A stretch of DNA of 47,502 bases from Streptomyces turgidiscabies Car8 (GCF_000331005.1 NZ_AEJB01000013.1:1-47502); one strand, 5' to 3'. Shown: positions 16,525 through 26,287, counted from the first letter of the stretch. Notes: a model not told the origin generated them from the letters alone. Numbers and translations: made by a program.

Positions 16525-18960
16525 TCACGACCCGTCGTGCAGGTCCCATACCCACACCCCGCCCGTCCACTTACCCTGCTTGCCCGTCAACTGCTCCAGC
16601 GTCTCCCGCAGCAGCCCGTCGTTGGTCTGCGGGACCAGTACCAGCACGCCCGCCTTCCAGAACGCGAAGTCCTTCTTGGCCTGCGCGCGCCAGTTGGGGC
16701 CGATCGTCGGCGCGACGCCCGTGTAGCGCACGTCCCGCAGCATGTTGGAGGTGAAGCGGGGCGCGGCGCCGTAGATGCCGACGCGCTCGTCGCCGTAGGG
16801 CCCGTTGAAGTACCCGCCCGGCAGCTTGAAGCCGAGGTCGGCCACCGTCTGCCAGTGCAGCGCCTCGGCGTTGCCGGGATCGGGCAGCGGGACCGGCACG
16901 AGTGACTCGCCCTTGCCGACGTACGCCTTCCACGTGCCGTCCGCGATGAAGGCGGGCACGTCCGTGCGTTCCACCGTCTTCAGCGGGGCCGGGACGATCG
17001 GCAGCACGGCGAGGAGGACGGCCAGCGTGCCGAAGTACTGGGCGGGCAGTCGGCGCGTGGCCGCCAGCCGCTCCACCGCGAGGGCCACGAGCATGCCCAG
17101 CGCGGGCGCGCAGATCATCGCGACCCGGCCCTCGATCACCGACTCGAACAGCGGCTTCTTCGCGAGCAGCGCCCACGGCCCCGGCAGCACGACGTCGGTC
17201 AGCGGGATCCGGAACTCCGGGCCCAGCGACAGGAAGGCGGCGGCGACCGCCGTGAAGGCGAGCGCCTTCACCGCCGTGCGCTCCCACATCCGTACGACGA
17301 TCGCGAAGGCCAGCAGGACCAGCGGCCAGCCGTAGAACGCGTTCTGCTCGGTGGGGTTGAGGGAGAGGGCGTTCGCCCTGTCCGCGTCGCCCGCCATGAG
17401 GGAACGCTCGGCGAAGGAGAGCAGCGCGAGCGGGCTGTTGCCGGCGTTGTCGCCGTGCAGGACGCTCTTGTAGCTCTGCGGCCCGGCGAACTGCCAGTAG
17501 AGGGGGAAGGCGACGATCGGCAGGCACACCGCGGCGCCGATCAGCAGGCCGCGCAGCAGCGGACGCCAGGCGGCCTTCGCCAGGTCCCGGCGCAGGACCG
17601 CGTAGGCGAGCGCGAACAGCACCATCCCCATCGCCGCCAGGAGCAGCGGTTCCTCGCCGAGGAAGATCTGGTACGCCGCCATCAGGCCCAGGATCACGCC
17701 GTTACGGGTGACCCGCTCGCCCTCGCACAGGCGCAGGGCGCGGTCGATGATCAGCGGCATCATGAAGAGGATGACGAAGTTCGGGTGCGCGTTGGCGTGG
17801 CTGACCATCGGGGGCGCGAAGGTCGCCAGGGCCGCGCCGGCGAAGGCCGCTCCCCGTTGCCGTACGACCCTCTTCCTGATCAGCCAGTACCAGGCCGTCG
17901 CCGTCGCGGCGAGGCCCAGCGTCATCACCAGGGCGAGGGAGACCGCCGGGCCGGCGAGGAGCGTGACCGGGGTGAAGGGGACGGAGAGGCCGAGCATGAC
18001 CGTGTTGGCCATGAGGTTCACGCCGTCGGGGAAGCCCTGGAGGTCGGTGAAGAGGGGGTTGCCGAGATGCCTGACGTTGTCGGCGGTGACCGCGAAGAAC
18101 CACTCCCACTGGTTCTGGTCCTGGAGGGAGTCGGGGAGGTAGCGGTGGGCCGGGTCGAGCCAGCGGCCCGCGTACAGGGCGACCGCCATGAGGAGGAAGA
18201 GGGTGACCGCGAGGAGGTCGGCCGGGCGCAGCGCGCGCGCCTTGAGGGCCGTCAGTTCGGCGAGGACGCGGGCGTAGTCCAGCGGGCGTACCTTCGAGCC
18301 GGACTGGTGGGCCCAGCGGACCGGTATCTCCGCGACCGGCCAGTCCGCGCGGCGGAAGTGCTGGAGGACCTCGACGTCGATGCCCCAGCCGTTGAGCCGG
18401 GACGCGGCGAACGCCGTACGGGCACGGTCGCCGTCGAACAGCTTGAAGCCGCACTGGGTGTCCCGTATGCCGGGGACGGCGACCCTGCGTATCAGGAGGT
18501 TGCCGGCCCTGCCGAGGAGTTCCCGCACCCGGTGCTGGTGGTGCTCGATCGTCGCGCCGGGGACGGAACGGGAGCCGATGGCAGCCGCGTGCCCCTCGGT
18601 GAGCGCCTCGTCCAGGACCGCCAGCTCCTCTATCGGAGCCGCCAGATCGGCGTCGGTCACCAGGACGCGGGCGCCGCGCGAGGCGGCGACACCGAGGCGC
18701 AGGGCGTGGCCCTTGCCCCGGTTGCGGGGACTGGTGACGAGCTGGACGCGCGGGTCGGTGAGGGCGCTGACGAGGTCGCGGGTGCCGTCGGTGGAACCGT
18801 CGTCGACGACCACCACCTCCCAGGAGCCCCAGCGGGCCTCGTTCTCCTGGAGGTGCCCGGTGATCGCGTCGAGGGTGGGGCCGAGCCGGGCTTCCTCGTT
18901 GTACGCGGGGACGACGACGGTCAGGTCGAGGGTGCCGGTGGTACGGGGCGGAGCACTCAT
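16525..18960 (-). CDS. GT2 glycosyltransferase fused to a multi-TM membrane domain
   Basis: 811 aa. Residues 1-240 are a GT-A fold like polyprenol-phosphate sugar transferases: LTVVVPAYNEEARL, VVVVDDGSTDGT, NRGKGHALRLGV, the DxD-like VTDADLAAP, and DTQCGFKLFDGD. From about 255 on come ten or more hydrophobic segments with extracytoplasmic loops, like DUF6541/ArnT-type membrane glycosyltransferases, and a C-terminal extracytoplasmic domain (ALHWQTVADLGFKLPGGYFN). It probably makes a lipid-linked sugar and may use it at the outer face. The ATG overlaps the upstream regulator stop (ATGA). Confidence 0.85.
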   Translation of the reverse strand: MSAPPRTTGTLDLTVVVPAYNEEARLGPTLDAITGHLQENEARWGSWEVVVVDDGSTDGTRDLVSALTDPRVQLVTSPRNRGKGHALRLGVAASRGARVLVTDADLAAPIEELAVLDEALTEGHAAAIGSRSVPGATIEHHQHRVRELLGRAGNLLIRRVAVPGIRDTQCGFKLFDGDRARTAFAASRLNGWGIDVEVLQHFRRADWPVAEIPVRWAHQSGSKVRPLDYARVLAELTALKARALRPADLLAVTLFLLMAVALYAGRWLDPAHRYLPDSLQDQNQWEWFFAVTADNVRHLGNPLFTDLQGFPDGVNLMANTVMLGLSVPFTPVTLLAGPAVSLALVMTLGLAATATAWYWLIRKRVVRQRGAAFAGAALATFAPPMVSHANAHPNFVILFMMPLIIDRALRLCEGERVTRNGVILGLMAAYQIFLGEEPLLLAAMGMVLFALAYAVLRRDLAKAAWRPLLRGLLIGAAVCLPIVAFPLYWQFAGPQSYKSVLHGDNAGNSPLALLSFAERSLMAGDADRANALSLNPTEQNAFYGWPLVLLAFAIVVRMWERTAVKALAFTAVAAAFLSLGPEFRIPLTDVVLPGPWALLAKKPLFESVIEGRVAMICAPALGMLVALAVERLAATRRLPAQYFGTLAVLLAVLPIVPAPLKTVERTDVPAFIADGTWKAYVGKGESLVPVPLPDPGNAEALHWQTVADLGFKLPGGYFNGPYGDERVGIYGAAPRFTSNMLRDVRYTGVAPTIGPNWRAQAKKDFAFWKAGVLVLVPQTNDGLLRETLEQLTGKQGKWTGGVWVWDLHDGS

Positions 18961-19838
18961 CAGAGGGTGCCCCCGTTGCCGGCGGGCGCGGTGACGCCGT
19001 CGTCCTTCATGTTCTTCATGTCCTCGTCCTCGCCTCCGTCGGAGGGGAGGACGGCGAAATCGGGCCGGTCGTTGGCCAGGCCTTCGATGAGGGCGAGGGA
19101 GTGCAGGTCGTACGCGTCGACCACCCGGTGCGCCTCGGCGAGTTCGCGGCGGGTCAGCGCGTCGACGACGTCGGTGTAGTCGGACCACAGGTGACCGCGC
19201 AGACCGCTCAGCCGGCGCAGGTGCTGCACGGCGCACACCCAGGTCTGGACGCGCATCCGGTGCAGGAAGTCGGTGAGGTACGGGTTGCCGAACAGGGCGC
19301 CGAGCTCGCGCCAGAAACGCAGGTCGTAGCCGATGAGGATGTTCAGCTCACCGGCTGCGGCGGCGCGCCGCGCCTCCTCGCCCCGGCGGCGGACACCCGC
19401 GAGCGCGGCGGCGGCACGGGGGTCGCCGACGCGGACGAAGAAGCCGCGCGGACCCGGGCTGTCACTGGCGAAGCCCCCCACCCGAGCGCCTGGGGCACCG
19501 CCTGCGGCGCCGGTCGCCAGACCCTTCGCCAGGCCGTGGAACATACCGTCGGTGACCAGGCCGCGGGCCTCGATCATGCCCCGGAAGTCGGCGAGCGAGT
19601 ACTCGTGCACGCGGAAGCCGCGGTGCTGGTCCGCCTCCAGCAGGCCCTGGGCCGACAGATCGACCAGGGCCTCGCGGACGGGCGTCGCGGAGACGCCGTA
19701 CTGCTCGGCGATCTCCTTGACCGTGAACTCCTGACCCGGCTGGAGACGGCCGGCCAGCACCTCGTCGCGGAGCGCGTCCGCGATCTGCTGCCGCAGGGTG
19801 CTGCGGGTCACGGCACCGTTGCCGCTGCTGGCGGGCAT
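18960..19838 (-). CDS. FadR/GntR-type regulator with FCD-like domain
   Basis: 292 aa. The winged HTH spans about residues 12-75: LRQQIADALRDEVLAGRLQP, GQEFTVKEIAEQYGVSATPV and REALVDLSAQGLLEADQHRG. The C-terminal helical domain (about 85-245) is FCD-like; it has an Ala/Gly-rich insertion around residue 110 and a Arg/Gln-rich helix (FLHRMRVQTWVCAVQHLRRL). The last 30 residues are acidic and low-complexity. It is translationally coupled to the GT2-membrane gene, so it likely controls that operon. The effector is unknown. Confidence 0.85.
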   Translation of the reverse strand: MPASSGNGAVTRSTLRQQIADALRDEVLAGRLQPGQEFTVKEIAEQYGVSATPVREALVDLSAQGLLEADQHRGFRVHEYSLADFRGMIEARGLVTDGMFHGLAKGLATGAAGGAPGARVGGFASDSPGPRGFFVRVGDPRAAAALAGVRRRGEEARRAAAAGELNILIGYDLRFWRELGALFGNPYLTDFLHRMRVQTWVCAVQHLRRLSGLRGHLWSDYTDVVDALTRRELAEAHRVVDAYDLHSLALIEGLANDRPDFAVLPSDGGEDEDMKNMKDDGVTAPAGNGGTL

Positions 19839-19956
19839 GGTCGGGGCCCTCCCCCTTCACGCGTGTGGATGACTACTCGCATATGTCTACGAGCACGTCA
19901 CCTTACGCGTTCGGTTTCCGGGGAGACTTTCCCGTGCGCTTACCCACTTTCTTGTC

Positions 19957-21321
19957 CTACCGGGCGGACTCCGTGTACTCGTCGGCGACCGACAGCGCGG
20001 CGTCCAGCGCGGCGAGCCCCTCCTTGGCCTCGGCCTCGGTCACGTTGCAGGGCGGCACGACATGGGTGCGGTTCATGTTGACGAACGGCCACAGCCCGTT
20101 CGCCTTCGCGGCGGCGCCGAACGCGGCCATCGGGGCGTTGGCCTCCCCGGCGGCGTTGTACGGCACCAGCGGCTCCCGGGTCTCCCTGTTCTTTACGAGG
20201 TCCAGGGCCCAGAAGACACCCGTACCGCGCACTTCGCCGACGCTCGGGTGCCGCGCGGCCAGCTCCCTGAGCCCCGGTCCGAGGATGTTCTCGCCGGTGC
20301 GGGCGGCCTGCCCGACGATGTCCTCCTCCGCCATCACCGTGAGCGTGGCGACGGCTGCGGCGCAGGCGAGAGGGTGCCCGGAGTAGGTGAGCCCGCCGGG
20401 ATAGGGGCGAGTGGCGAACGTCTCCGCGATCGCACCGGAGATCGCCACACCGCCGAGGGGCACATAGCCGGAGTTGACGCCCTTGGCGAAGGTCATCAGG
20501 TCGGGCACGACGTCGAACAGGTCGGCGGCGAACCACTCACCGGTCCGCCCGAACCCGGCCATGACCTCGTCCAGGACGAAGACGATCCCGTACCGGTCGC
20601 AGAGCGCGCGCACCCCGGCGAGATAGCCGGGCGGCGGGATCATGATGCCGGCGGTGCCGGGGATGGTCTCCAGGATGATCGCCGCGATGGTGGCCGACCC
20701 CTCGAAGACGATGGTGTCCTCAAGGTGCTGGAGCGCCCGCGCGCACTCCTGCTCCTCGGTCTCCGCGTAGAACTTCGACCGGTAGAGATAGGGCGCCCAG
20801 AAGTGCACGACACCGGCGGTGCCGTTGTCGGAGGGCCAGCGGCGGGGGTCGCCGGTGAGGTTCACGGCCTGCTGGGTGCCGCCGTGGTACGAGCGGTAGG
20901 CGGACAGCACCTTGGGGCGCCCGGTGTGCAGCCGGGCCATGCGCACCGCGTGCTCGACGGCGTCGGCGCCACCGTTGGTGAAGAAGATCTTGTCCAGGTC
21001 GCCCGGGGTCCGCTCGGCGATCAGCCGGGCCGCCTCCGACCGTGCCTCGACGGCGAACGCGGGCGCGAACGTCGTCATCCGCCCGGCCTGCTCCTGGATG
21101 GCCGCGACGACCTTCGGGTGCTGGTAGCCGATGTTCGTGAAGACCAGCCCACTGGTGAAGTCCAGGTACCGCCTGCCGTCGTAGTCCCAGAAGTACGCCC
21201 CTTCGGCACCGGCGACGGCGAGCGGGTCGATGAGCTCCTGCGCGGACCAGGAGTGGAACACGTGCGCACGGTCGGCGGCCTTGACGGCCGCGCCTGCCTG
21301 GGGGTCGGGCTGAGGGGTCAT
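19957..21321 (-). CDS. Class III PLP-dependent aminotransferase
   Basis: 454 aa. Hallmarks of the omega-aminotransferase group: YFWDYDGRRYLDFTSGLVFT, FFTNGGADAVEHAVRMAR (phosphate-binding), YRSYHGGTQQAVNL, the Asp of LDEVMAGFGRTGEW that holds the pyridine ring, and the PLP lysine in LMTFAKGVNSGYVPLGGV. FVNMNRTHVVPPCN is near the C-terminus. It probably transfers an amino group between an omega-amino acid and pyruvate or 2-oxoglutarate. ATG 21321 is chosen by homology to the usual length; no ribosome site is seen and TACGCT just upstream suggests a leaderless transcript. Confidence 0.92.
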   Translation of the reverse strand: MTPQPDPQAGAAVKAADRAHVFHSWSAQELIDPLAVAGAEGAYFWDYDGRRYLDFTSGLVFTNIGYQHPKVVAAIQEQAGRMTTFAPAFAVEARSEAARLIAERTPGDLDKIFFTNGGADAVEHAVRMARLHTGRPKVLSAYRSYHGGTQQAVNLTGDPRRWPSDNGTAGVVHFWAPYLYRSKFYAETEEQECARALQHLEDTIVFEGSATIAAIILETIPGTAGIMIPPPGYLAGVRALCDRYGIVFVLDEVMAGFGRTGEWFAADLFDVVPDLMTFAKGVNSGYVPLGGVAISGAIAETFATRPYPGGLTYSGHPLACAAAVATLTVMAEEDIVGQAARTGENILGPGLRELAARHPSVGEVRGTGVFWALDLVKNRETREPLVPYNAAGEANAPMAAFGAAAKANGLWPFVNMNRTHVVPPCNVTEAEAKEGLAALDAALSVADEYTESAR

Positions 21322-21437
21322 GCGGGGAGCGTAGGTGTCCCGGGTGAGGGCGCGGTATCGGCGACCTGTCTGGGGAATGGCGGCTGACGCGACAGGTTGT
21401 CGACCTGGTCCAAACCCGCCACGGGTGAAGAGCGCGC

Positions 21438-21449
21438 GCAAGCGCTTGC
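21438..21449. promoter_or_regulatory. GCAAGCGCTTGC palindrome, LacI-type operator candidate
   Basis: A perfect 12-bp palindrome with the central CG and GCAA/TTGC ends typical of LacI/GalR-family operators. It lies between the divergent aminotransferase and kinase genes, 117 bp from the aminotransferase start. No LacI-family gene is in the window. Confidence 0.45.
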
Positions 21450-21508
21450 CGCACGGTCGCCGCTCCGCACTATCCTCGGCCTGTCGCGGCGGCATCCGCG
21501 TGGGCGGG

Positions 21509-21556
21509 GCGTACGGGGTGTCGCAGGGCGTACGGGGTGTACGGGGCGTTACGGGG
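21509..21556 (+). repeat. GTACGGGGTGT direct repeats before the kinase gene
   Basis: The words GTACGGGGTGT (twice) and GTACGGGGCGT / TTACGGGGAGG follow each other in the 60 bp before the kinase ATG. The last one supplies the GGGGAGG ribosome-binding sequence. Confidence 0.6.
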
Positions 21557-21569
21557 AGGCGGGCGCGGC

Positions 21570-23390
21570 ATGCGGAAGCTCGGGGACGGCGATCCGGTGC
21601 GGATCGGGGCGTACCGGCTGGTCGCGCGGCTCGGTGCGGGCGGGATGGGGCACGTGTACCTCGCGCGGTCCGAGCGGGGACGTACTGTCGCCGTCAAACT
21701 GGTCCGGCGGGAGCTGGCCGAGCAGGACGAGTTCCGGGACCGGTTCCGGCAGGAGGTCGCCGCCGCGCGGCGCGTCGGAGGGCACTGGACGGCACCCGTG
21801 CTCGACGCCGACACCGAGGCCGCCGTGCCGTGGGTCGCCACCGGGTACGTGGCCGGGCCGAGCCTGAAGCAGGTCGTCGGGCAGGACCACGGGCCGCTGC
21901 CCGAGCGGTCGGTGCGCGTTCTCGCCGCCGGGCTCGCGCACGCCCTCCACGACATCCACGCCGCCGGGATCGTCCACCGCGACCTCAAGCCGTCCAACGT
22001 CCTGGTCACCATCGACGGGCCCCGCGTCATCGACTTCGGTATCGCCCGCGCCCTGGAGACCGTCACCGACGGCGGCCTGACCCGCGGGGGCGCGCTGGTC
22101 GGCTCGCCCGGGTTCATGGCGCCCGAGCAGGTGCGCGGCGAGCGGGTCACCGCCGCCGCCGACGTCTTCTGCCTCGGTTCCGTCCTCGCCTACGCCGGCA
22201 CGGGCGCCCTGCCCTTCGGCGCGGTCGGCAGCGGTGCCCACGCGATGATGTTCCGCATAGCCCAGGAGGAACCCGACCTGACGGGCGTCCCGGAGGGCAT
22301 CGCCGGCCTCGTCCGCGACTGTCTCCGCAAGGACCCGGCCGACCGCCCCACACCGGAACAGATCCTGGAGCGTACGGGGGTGTCGGCGGACCTCGTCGCC
22401 GACGGACACGCGGGGGACACCTGGCTGCCGGGCACGCTGGTCGCCCAACTCGGGCGGCACGCGGTGCGGTTGCTCGACGTGGAGACGGAGGTGGAGGAGA
22501 GGCCGGGGACGGAGGCGGGGACGGATGTCAGGGAGCCAGGCATCGGGGACCGGGGCGTCATCGGTGACCGGGGCGTCAGGGAGGACCGGGACGGCGGTGG
22601 AGAACTGGACGGCGGTGGAGAACGGGACGGCAGTCGAGAACGGGGCGTCACGCCCGAGCATGCGCCGTCCGACGAGCCGCCCACCCATGCCGCCCACCGT
22701 CAGCTTCATCCGCAGCCCTTCGCCGCCGCACCCGGCGCGAGCCAACGGCCCCCTGTCTGGCCCGGGGACCCGGCGCTCGAAGAGCCGGTCATGCCGGTGG
22801 CGTGGAGCAGGACGCCCGCCGAGACACCGCTGCCCTATGCGGTGGGGCGCGCGGAGCCGGGGGCTGCTGGGAGGAGATCCCGGCTGTCGGTCGGGCTCGG
22901 CGTCGCCGCACTGGTCGTCACCCTCGGGGCCGGCGCGTCCATCGCCGCCCTGCTGAACGGCGACGACGGCACCCCGCCCGTGGCCCCGACGCCCACACCG
23001 ACGTCGTCCGGCGGCTCGGTGTCACCGGCGGCCGGTGTCGTCCCGTCCGGCCTCCTCGGCACCTGGACCGCCTCGATCGACAGCGCCACGGGCCACAACA
23101 CCCGCCGACTGACCATCACCCAGGGCGAGTTGGGCGACAGGGTGCTGACCCTGGTCGCCGACGGTCCCACGCAAACGGGCACCTACCACTGCGTCTTCGT
23201 CGCCGACCTGACCGAACGCCCCACCGGCGACACCCTGTTGACCCTCGGCCCGTCCCAGGTCACCTCCGGCGAACCGGCCTCCTCCTGCACCCCGGGCGCC
23301 GCCTCGACCGTCACCCTCCGCAAGGACGGCACGCTGAAGCGCGTGACAGCGGGCGGGGGCGGTGAGCTGACGTACGAGAAGGGGAGCTGA
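21570..23390 (+). CDS. Membrane-bound Ser/Thr protein kinase (Hanks type)
   Basis: 606 aa. The kinase domain (about 12-270) is complete: Gly loop LGAGGMGHVYLA, catalytic Lys in VAVKLVRREL, VHRDLKPSNVL, DFGIARA, and the APE motif in SPGFMAPEQVRG. A long Asp/Gly/Arg-rich repetitive linker (GDRGV..., DGGGE... units) and Pro-rich stretch follow. One membrane segment lies at about 440-465 (VGLGVAALVVTLGAGASIAA). The extracytoplasmic C-terminal domain of about 125 residues (GLLGTWTASIDSATGHNTRR) has two Cys and probably senses a ligand. No PASTA repeats, so not PknB-like. Repeats in the linker suggest recent expansion. Confidence 0.92.
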   Translation: MRKLGDGDPVRIGAYRLVARLGAGGMGHVYLARSERGRTVAVKLVRRELAEQDEFRDRFRQEVAAARRVGGHWTAPVLDADTEAAVPWVATGYVAGPSLKQVVGQDHGPLPERSVRVLAAGLAHALHDIHAAGIVHRDLKPSNVLVTIDGPRVIDFGIARALETVTDGGLTRGGALVGSPGFMAPEQVRGERVTAAADVFCLGSVLAYAGTGALPFGAVGSGAHAMMFRIAQEEPDLTGVPEGIAGLVRDCLRKDPADRPTPEQILERTGVSADLVADGHAGDTWLPGTLVAQLGRHAVRLLDVETEVEERPGTEAGTDVREPGIGDRGVIGDRGVREDRDGGGELDGGGERDGSRERGVTPEHAPSDEPPTHAAHRQLHPQPFAAAPGASQRPPVWPGDPALEEPVMPVAWSRTPAETPLPYAVGRAEPGAAGRRSRLSVGLGVAALVVTLGAGASIAALLNGDDGTPPVAPTPTPTSSGGSVSPAAGVVPSGLLGTWTASIDSATGHNTRRLTITQGELGDRVLTLVADGPTQTGTYHCVFVADLTERPTGDTLLTLGPSQVTSGEPASSCTPGAASTVTLRKDGTLKRVTAGGGGELTYEKGS

Positions 23391-23442
23391 ACGTCGGCGA
23401 CCGCGAGCCACGGCACCGTCCCCTCAGCCGGGGCCATCGCCC

Positions 23443-24213
23443 TCACCGCGCCTCCGGCGGTCGTTGTCGGGGCATGTTCGGGCGGGTTCCCGGGGCGACT
23501 CCGAAGCGGCCCTGGTGGACTGTCGCGTCCTGGCGGGGGATTCCCATTCCCGCCGACTGGATGCCCAGCGGCGCGGAGCCGGTCCGGAACTCGACCATCC
23601 AGTCCGCCGTCTCCGCCCGGACCAGTTCCGTCACGTCCTCCGAGAAGCGGCGCAGCACTCCCAGGCAGCGGTCGGCCGCCTCGCTCGCCGTTCCCTCCGT
23701 CGGGCCGAGGACCTCGCGCACGCTTTCCGAGGCCCAGTCGAACTGCAGCACCTGAAGGCGTCGCTGGACGGCCTGGGCGGTGGCGACGTCCCTTATCCAG
23801 CCCGAGGTGACCCCGAAGAACCGGTCGGCGGCGACGCACGCCACCGCGACCAGCATCGCCAGATATCCCCAGGGCGCGATGTTGCCCATCACCCCGGTGA
23901 GGTCGAGCAGCGGCAGCGCGGCCCCGGCGATCGCCCCGAGCGCGGCGCCCGTACGCAGGGCCCGGGCGCCCCGGCGTTTCCAGACCCGGTCGGCGAGGTA
24001 CCAGGCGGCCGTCTCCAGGGCGCCCTGCTCCACCCACCGGTACAGCTCGTCGAGGCGCGGCGCGGGCTCGCCCCAGTCGCCGAGGGGGAAGGGCCGGCCG
24101 GTGAGGTCCCCGGGTCGCAGCCCGGGGAAGCCCAGCTCGGGGGGACCTTCGCTCCGGCCGTCGTGGGGCGGTCTCTGCGGCGGCCCCTCGGGCTGCATCT
24201 CCGGCTGGCTCAC
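23443..24213 (-). CDS. Two-TM protein, SLATT-like
   Basis: 256 aa beginning at GTG 24213 with AAGGGAG upstream. A Pro/Gly-rich cytoplasmic N-terminus is followed by LYRWVEQGALETAAWYLADR, two adjacent membrane segments (ALRTGAALGAIAGAALPLLD and APWGYLAMLVAVACVAADRF), and a long helical tail (ATAQAVQRRLQVLQFDWASE, FSEDVTELVRAETADWMVEF). The helix-2TM-helix plan matches SLATT domains, which elsewhere are predicted pore-forming effectors paired with nucleotide-sensing proteins. Here it sits in chromosomal context next to the kinase and ybaB genes, with no cyclase nearby. The effector role is not supported by context. Confidence 0.7.
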   Translation of the reverse strand: MSQPEMQPEGPPQRPPHDGRSEGPPELGFPGLRPGDLTGRPFPLGDWGEPAPRLDELYRWVEQGALETAAWYLADRVWKRRGARALRTGAALGAIAGAALPLLDLTGVMGNIAPWGYLAMLVAVACVAADRFFGVTSGWIRDVATAQAVQRRLQVLQFDWASESVREVLGPTEGTASEAADRCLGVLRRFSEDVTELVRAETADWMVEFRTGSAPLGIQSAGMGIPRQDATVHQGRFGVAPGTRPNMPRQRPPEAR

Positions 24214-24552
24214 CCGGCACTCCCTTAGCTGAGCAGACTGACCACAATCCATCACAGTGCGTGACACCGTACGGGCGCCCGCGTGACGTCTGATGCCGTT
24301 GTAAAGCTGTCGTGCCGCCCCCTTCCTACCGCCCAATGGGTGGCGATGACCAAGCTTTCGTTACTTTTCCGCTCGGAAGAATCGGTTGATCAGGTATAGG
24401 CCGACGAACCGACTCACTCGAAAGAGTGCTGGAGCGACGGCCCACCCGACCACGTAGGCTCGTGCTGAAGCCGAATTCGGCGCGGACGACGCTGAACGAG
24501 GCTGAACGACGACGACCGACTACGAACGATTACGTACGACGAGGAGCTGATC
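24214..24552. other. Intergenic region upstream of ybaB
   Basis: No gene. CACTC-GAAA-GAGTG at 24415-24428 is a small perfect hairpin with a GNRA tetraloop, and the 60 bases before ybaB are rich in repeated ACGACG/AACGA words. TATAGG near 24397 could be a -10 element. I looked for an SRP RNA-like or tRNA-like fold and saw none. Confidence 0.4.
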
Positions 24553-24900
24553 GTGATCCCCGGTGGTGGCCAGCCCAACATGCAGCAGCTGCTCCAGCAG
24601 GCCCAGAAGATGCAGCAGGACCTGGCGAACGCGCAGGAGGAACTGGCGCGGACCGAGGTCGACGGGCAGGCGGGCGGCGGACTGGTCAAGGCGACCGTGA
24701 CGGGCGCCGGCGAACTGCGGGCCCTCAAGATCGACCCGAAGGCGGTCGACCCCGAGGACACCGAAACCCTCGCCGACCTGGTCGTGGCAGCCGTACAGGC
24801 GGCGAACGAGAACGCGCAGCAACTTCAGCAGCAGAAGCTGGGCCCGCTGGCCCAGGGTCTGGGCGGCGGCGGAAGCGGCATCCCCGGCCTGCCGTTCTGA
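24553..24900 (+). CDS. ybaB: YbaB/EbfC nucleoid-associated protein
   Basis: 115-aa DNA-binding protein of the YbaB family, usually encoded next to recR. It has the Gln-rich helical N-terminus ([20 protein letters not shown]), the central strands ([20 protein letters not shown] and [20 protein letters not shown]) and a final Gly-rich tail ending IPGLPF. The GTG start has GAGGAG upstream. It forms the first gene of ybaB-recR-DUF5063 and is presumed to help organise DNA around the recombination machinery. Confidence 0.96.
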   Translation: MIPGGGQPNMQQLLQQAQKMQQDLANAQEELARTEVDGQAGGGLVKATVTGAGELRALKIDPKAVDPEDTETLADLVVAAVQAANENAQQLQQQKLGPLAQGLGGGGSGIPGLPF

Positions 24901-25035
24901 CGTTCGCCCCGCGCGCCCCCGGTCCCGCCTTCCTCAGGTGGGTGGCGGCCAACTACGGTACGTACAGCGGGCGCGAGGCGACCGTCGTAGCGATGACCGT
25001 TGTACTGAAGTACCGATGTACGGAAAGGCAGTCCG

Positions 25036-25635
25036 TTGTACGAAGGCGTGGTCCAGGACCTCATCGACGAACTGGGGCGGCTCCCGGGCGTCGGTCCCAA
25101 GAGCGCGCAACGGATCGCCTTCCACATCCTGCAGGCGGAGCCGACGGACGTACGGCGCCTCGCGCACGCCCTCCTCGAAGTGAAGGCGAAGGTCCGCTTC
25201 TGCGCGACCTGCGGAAACGTGGCGCAGGAGGAGCTGTGCGGCATCTGCCGCGACCCGCGCCGGGACCCGACGGTCATCTGTGTCGTCGAGGAGCCCAAGG
25301 ACGTCGTGGCGGTCGAGCGGACGCGTGAGTTCCGCGGCAAGTACCACGTCCTGGGCGGCGCGATCAGCCCGATCGAGGGCGTGGGCCCCGACGACCTGCG
25401 GATCAGGGAACTCCTGACCCGGCTCGCCGACGGCACGGTCACGGAACTGATCCTGGCCACGGACCCGAACCTTGAGGGCGAGGCCACGGCCACGTACCTC
25501 GCCCGCATGATCAAACCCATGGGCCTCAAGGTCACCCGCCTGGCCAGCGGCCTCCCGGTGGGTGGCGACCTGGAATACGCGGACGAGGTCACCCTCGGCC
25601 GCGCCTTCGAGGGGAGACGACTTCTAGATGTCTGA
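25036..25635 (+). CDS. recR: Recombination mediator RecR
   Basis: 199 aa, normal length. RecR works with RecO (and RecF) to load RecA at gaps. Visible domains: N-terminal helix-hairpin-helix ([20 protein letters not shown]), four-cysteine zinc finger ([16 protein letters not shown]), and the Toprim domain with [21 protein letters not shown] and the final [15 protein letters not shown]. The TTG start follows GGAAAGG. The stop overlaps the DUF5063 start by 8 bp. Confidence 0.97.
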   Translation: MYEGVVQDLIDELGRLPGVGPKSAQRIAFHILQAEPTDVRRLAHALLEVKAKVRFCATCGNVAQEELCGICRDPRRDPTVICVVEEPKDVVAVERTREFRGKYHVLGGAISPIEGVGPDDLRIRELLTRLADGTVTELILATDPNLEGEATATYLARMIKPMGLKVTRLASGLPVGGDLEYADEVTLGRAFEGRRLLDV

Positions 25636-26287
25636 CGCCACGCTGCACGACACGACGCAGGACCCCGACGACTTCGCCGTCCAGATCGCCGACCAGGTGG
25701 AGAGCTTCCTGGTGGCCGTCACCGAGGTGGCGAAGGGCGACGAGCCGGACTCGGCGGTCCCCTTCCTCCTCCTGGAGGTCTCCCAGCTGCTGCTCGCCGG
25801 CGGTCGCCTCGGCGCACACGAGGACATCCTCCCCGACGAGCGCTACGAGCCCGACATGGGCCCGGAACCGGACGTGGACGACATCCGCGAACGGCTCGCG
25901 CTGATGCTGGACCCGGTGGACGTCTACTCGGAGGTCTTCGACCCCTACGAGCCCCGCAAGGCCCCGGTCCCGGCCCGTATCTCCGACGACCTGGCCGACG
26001 TCATCGCCGACCTCCGCCACGGCATGGCCCACTACCGTGCGGGCCGCACCACGGAGGCCCTGTGGTGGTGGCAGTTCTCCTACTTCTCCAACTGGGGCTC
26101 GACGGCGTCCGCGACCCTGCGCGCCCTCCAGTCCCTGGTCGCCCACGTCCGCCTGAACCAGCCCCTGGCGGAACTGGACGGCCTGGACACCGACCAGGAA
26201 CTCGGCGACGAGACCCTGGAGGCGGAGGCCGGCAAGGTGATGGCGGAGGAGATCGCGGAGCCGCTGGGGTTGCGCACGGTGAAGTAA
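25628..26287 (+). CDS. DUF5063 protein
   Basis: 219-aa acidic, Trp-rich helical cytoplasmic protein conserved downstream of recR in streptomycetes. Segments: [60 protein letters not shown] and [20 protein letters not shown]. Its function is not known. Overlap with recR implies coupled translation and perhaps a role tied to replication or repair (inference). Confidence 0.9.
   Translation: MSDATLHDTTQDPDDFAVQIADQVESFLVAVTEVAKGDEPDSAVPFLLLEVSQLLLAGGRLGAHEDILPDERYEPDMGPEPDVDDIRERLALMLDPVDVYSEVFDPYEPRKAPVPARISDDLADVIADLRHGMAHYRAGRTTEALWWWQFSYFSNWGSTASATLRALQSLVAHVRLNQPLAELDGLDTDQELGDETLEAEAGKVMAEEIAEPLGLRTVK

Noticed and set aside
24214..24552. Small RNA gene upstream of ybaB
   Set aside because: Only one short GNRA hairpin was found. 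No SRP RNA, 6S or tRNA-like structure could be drawn.
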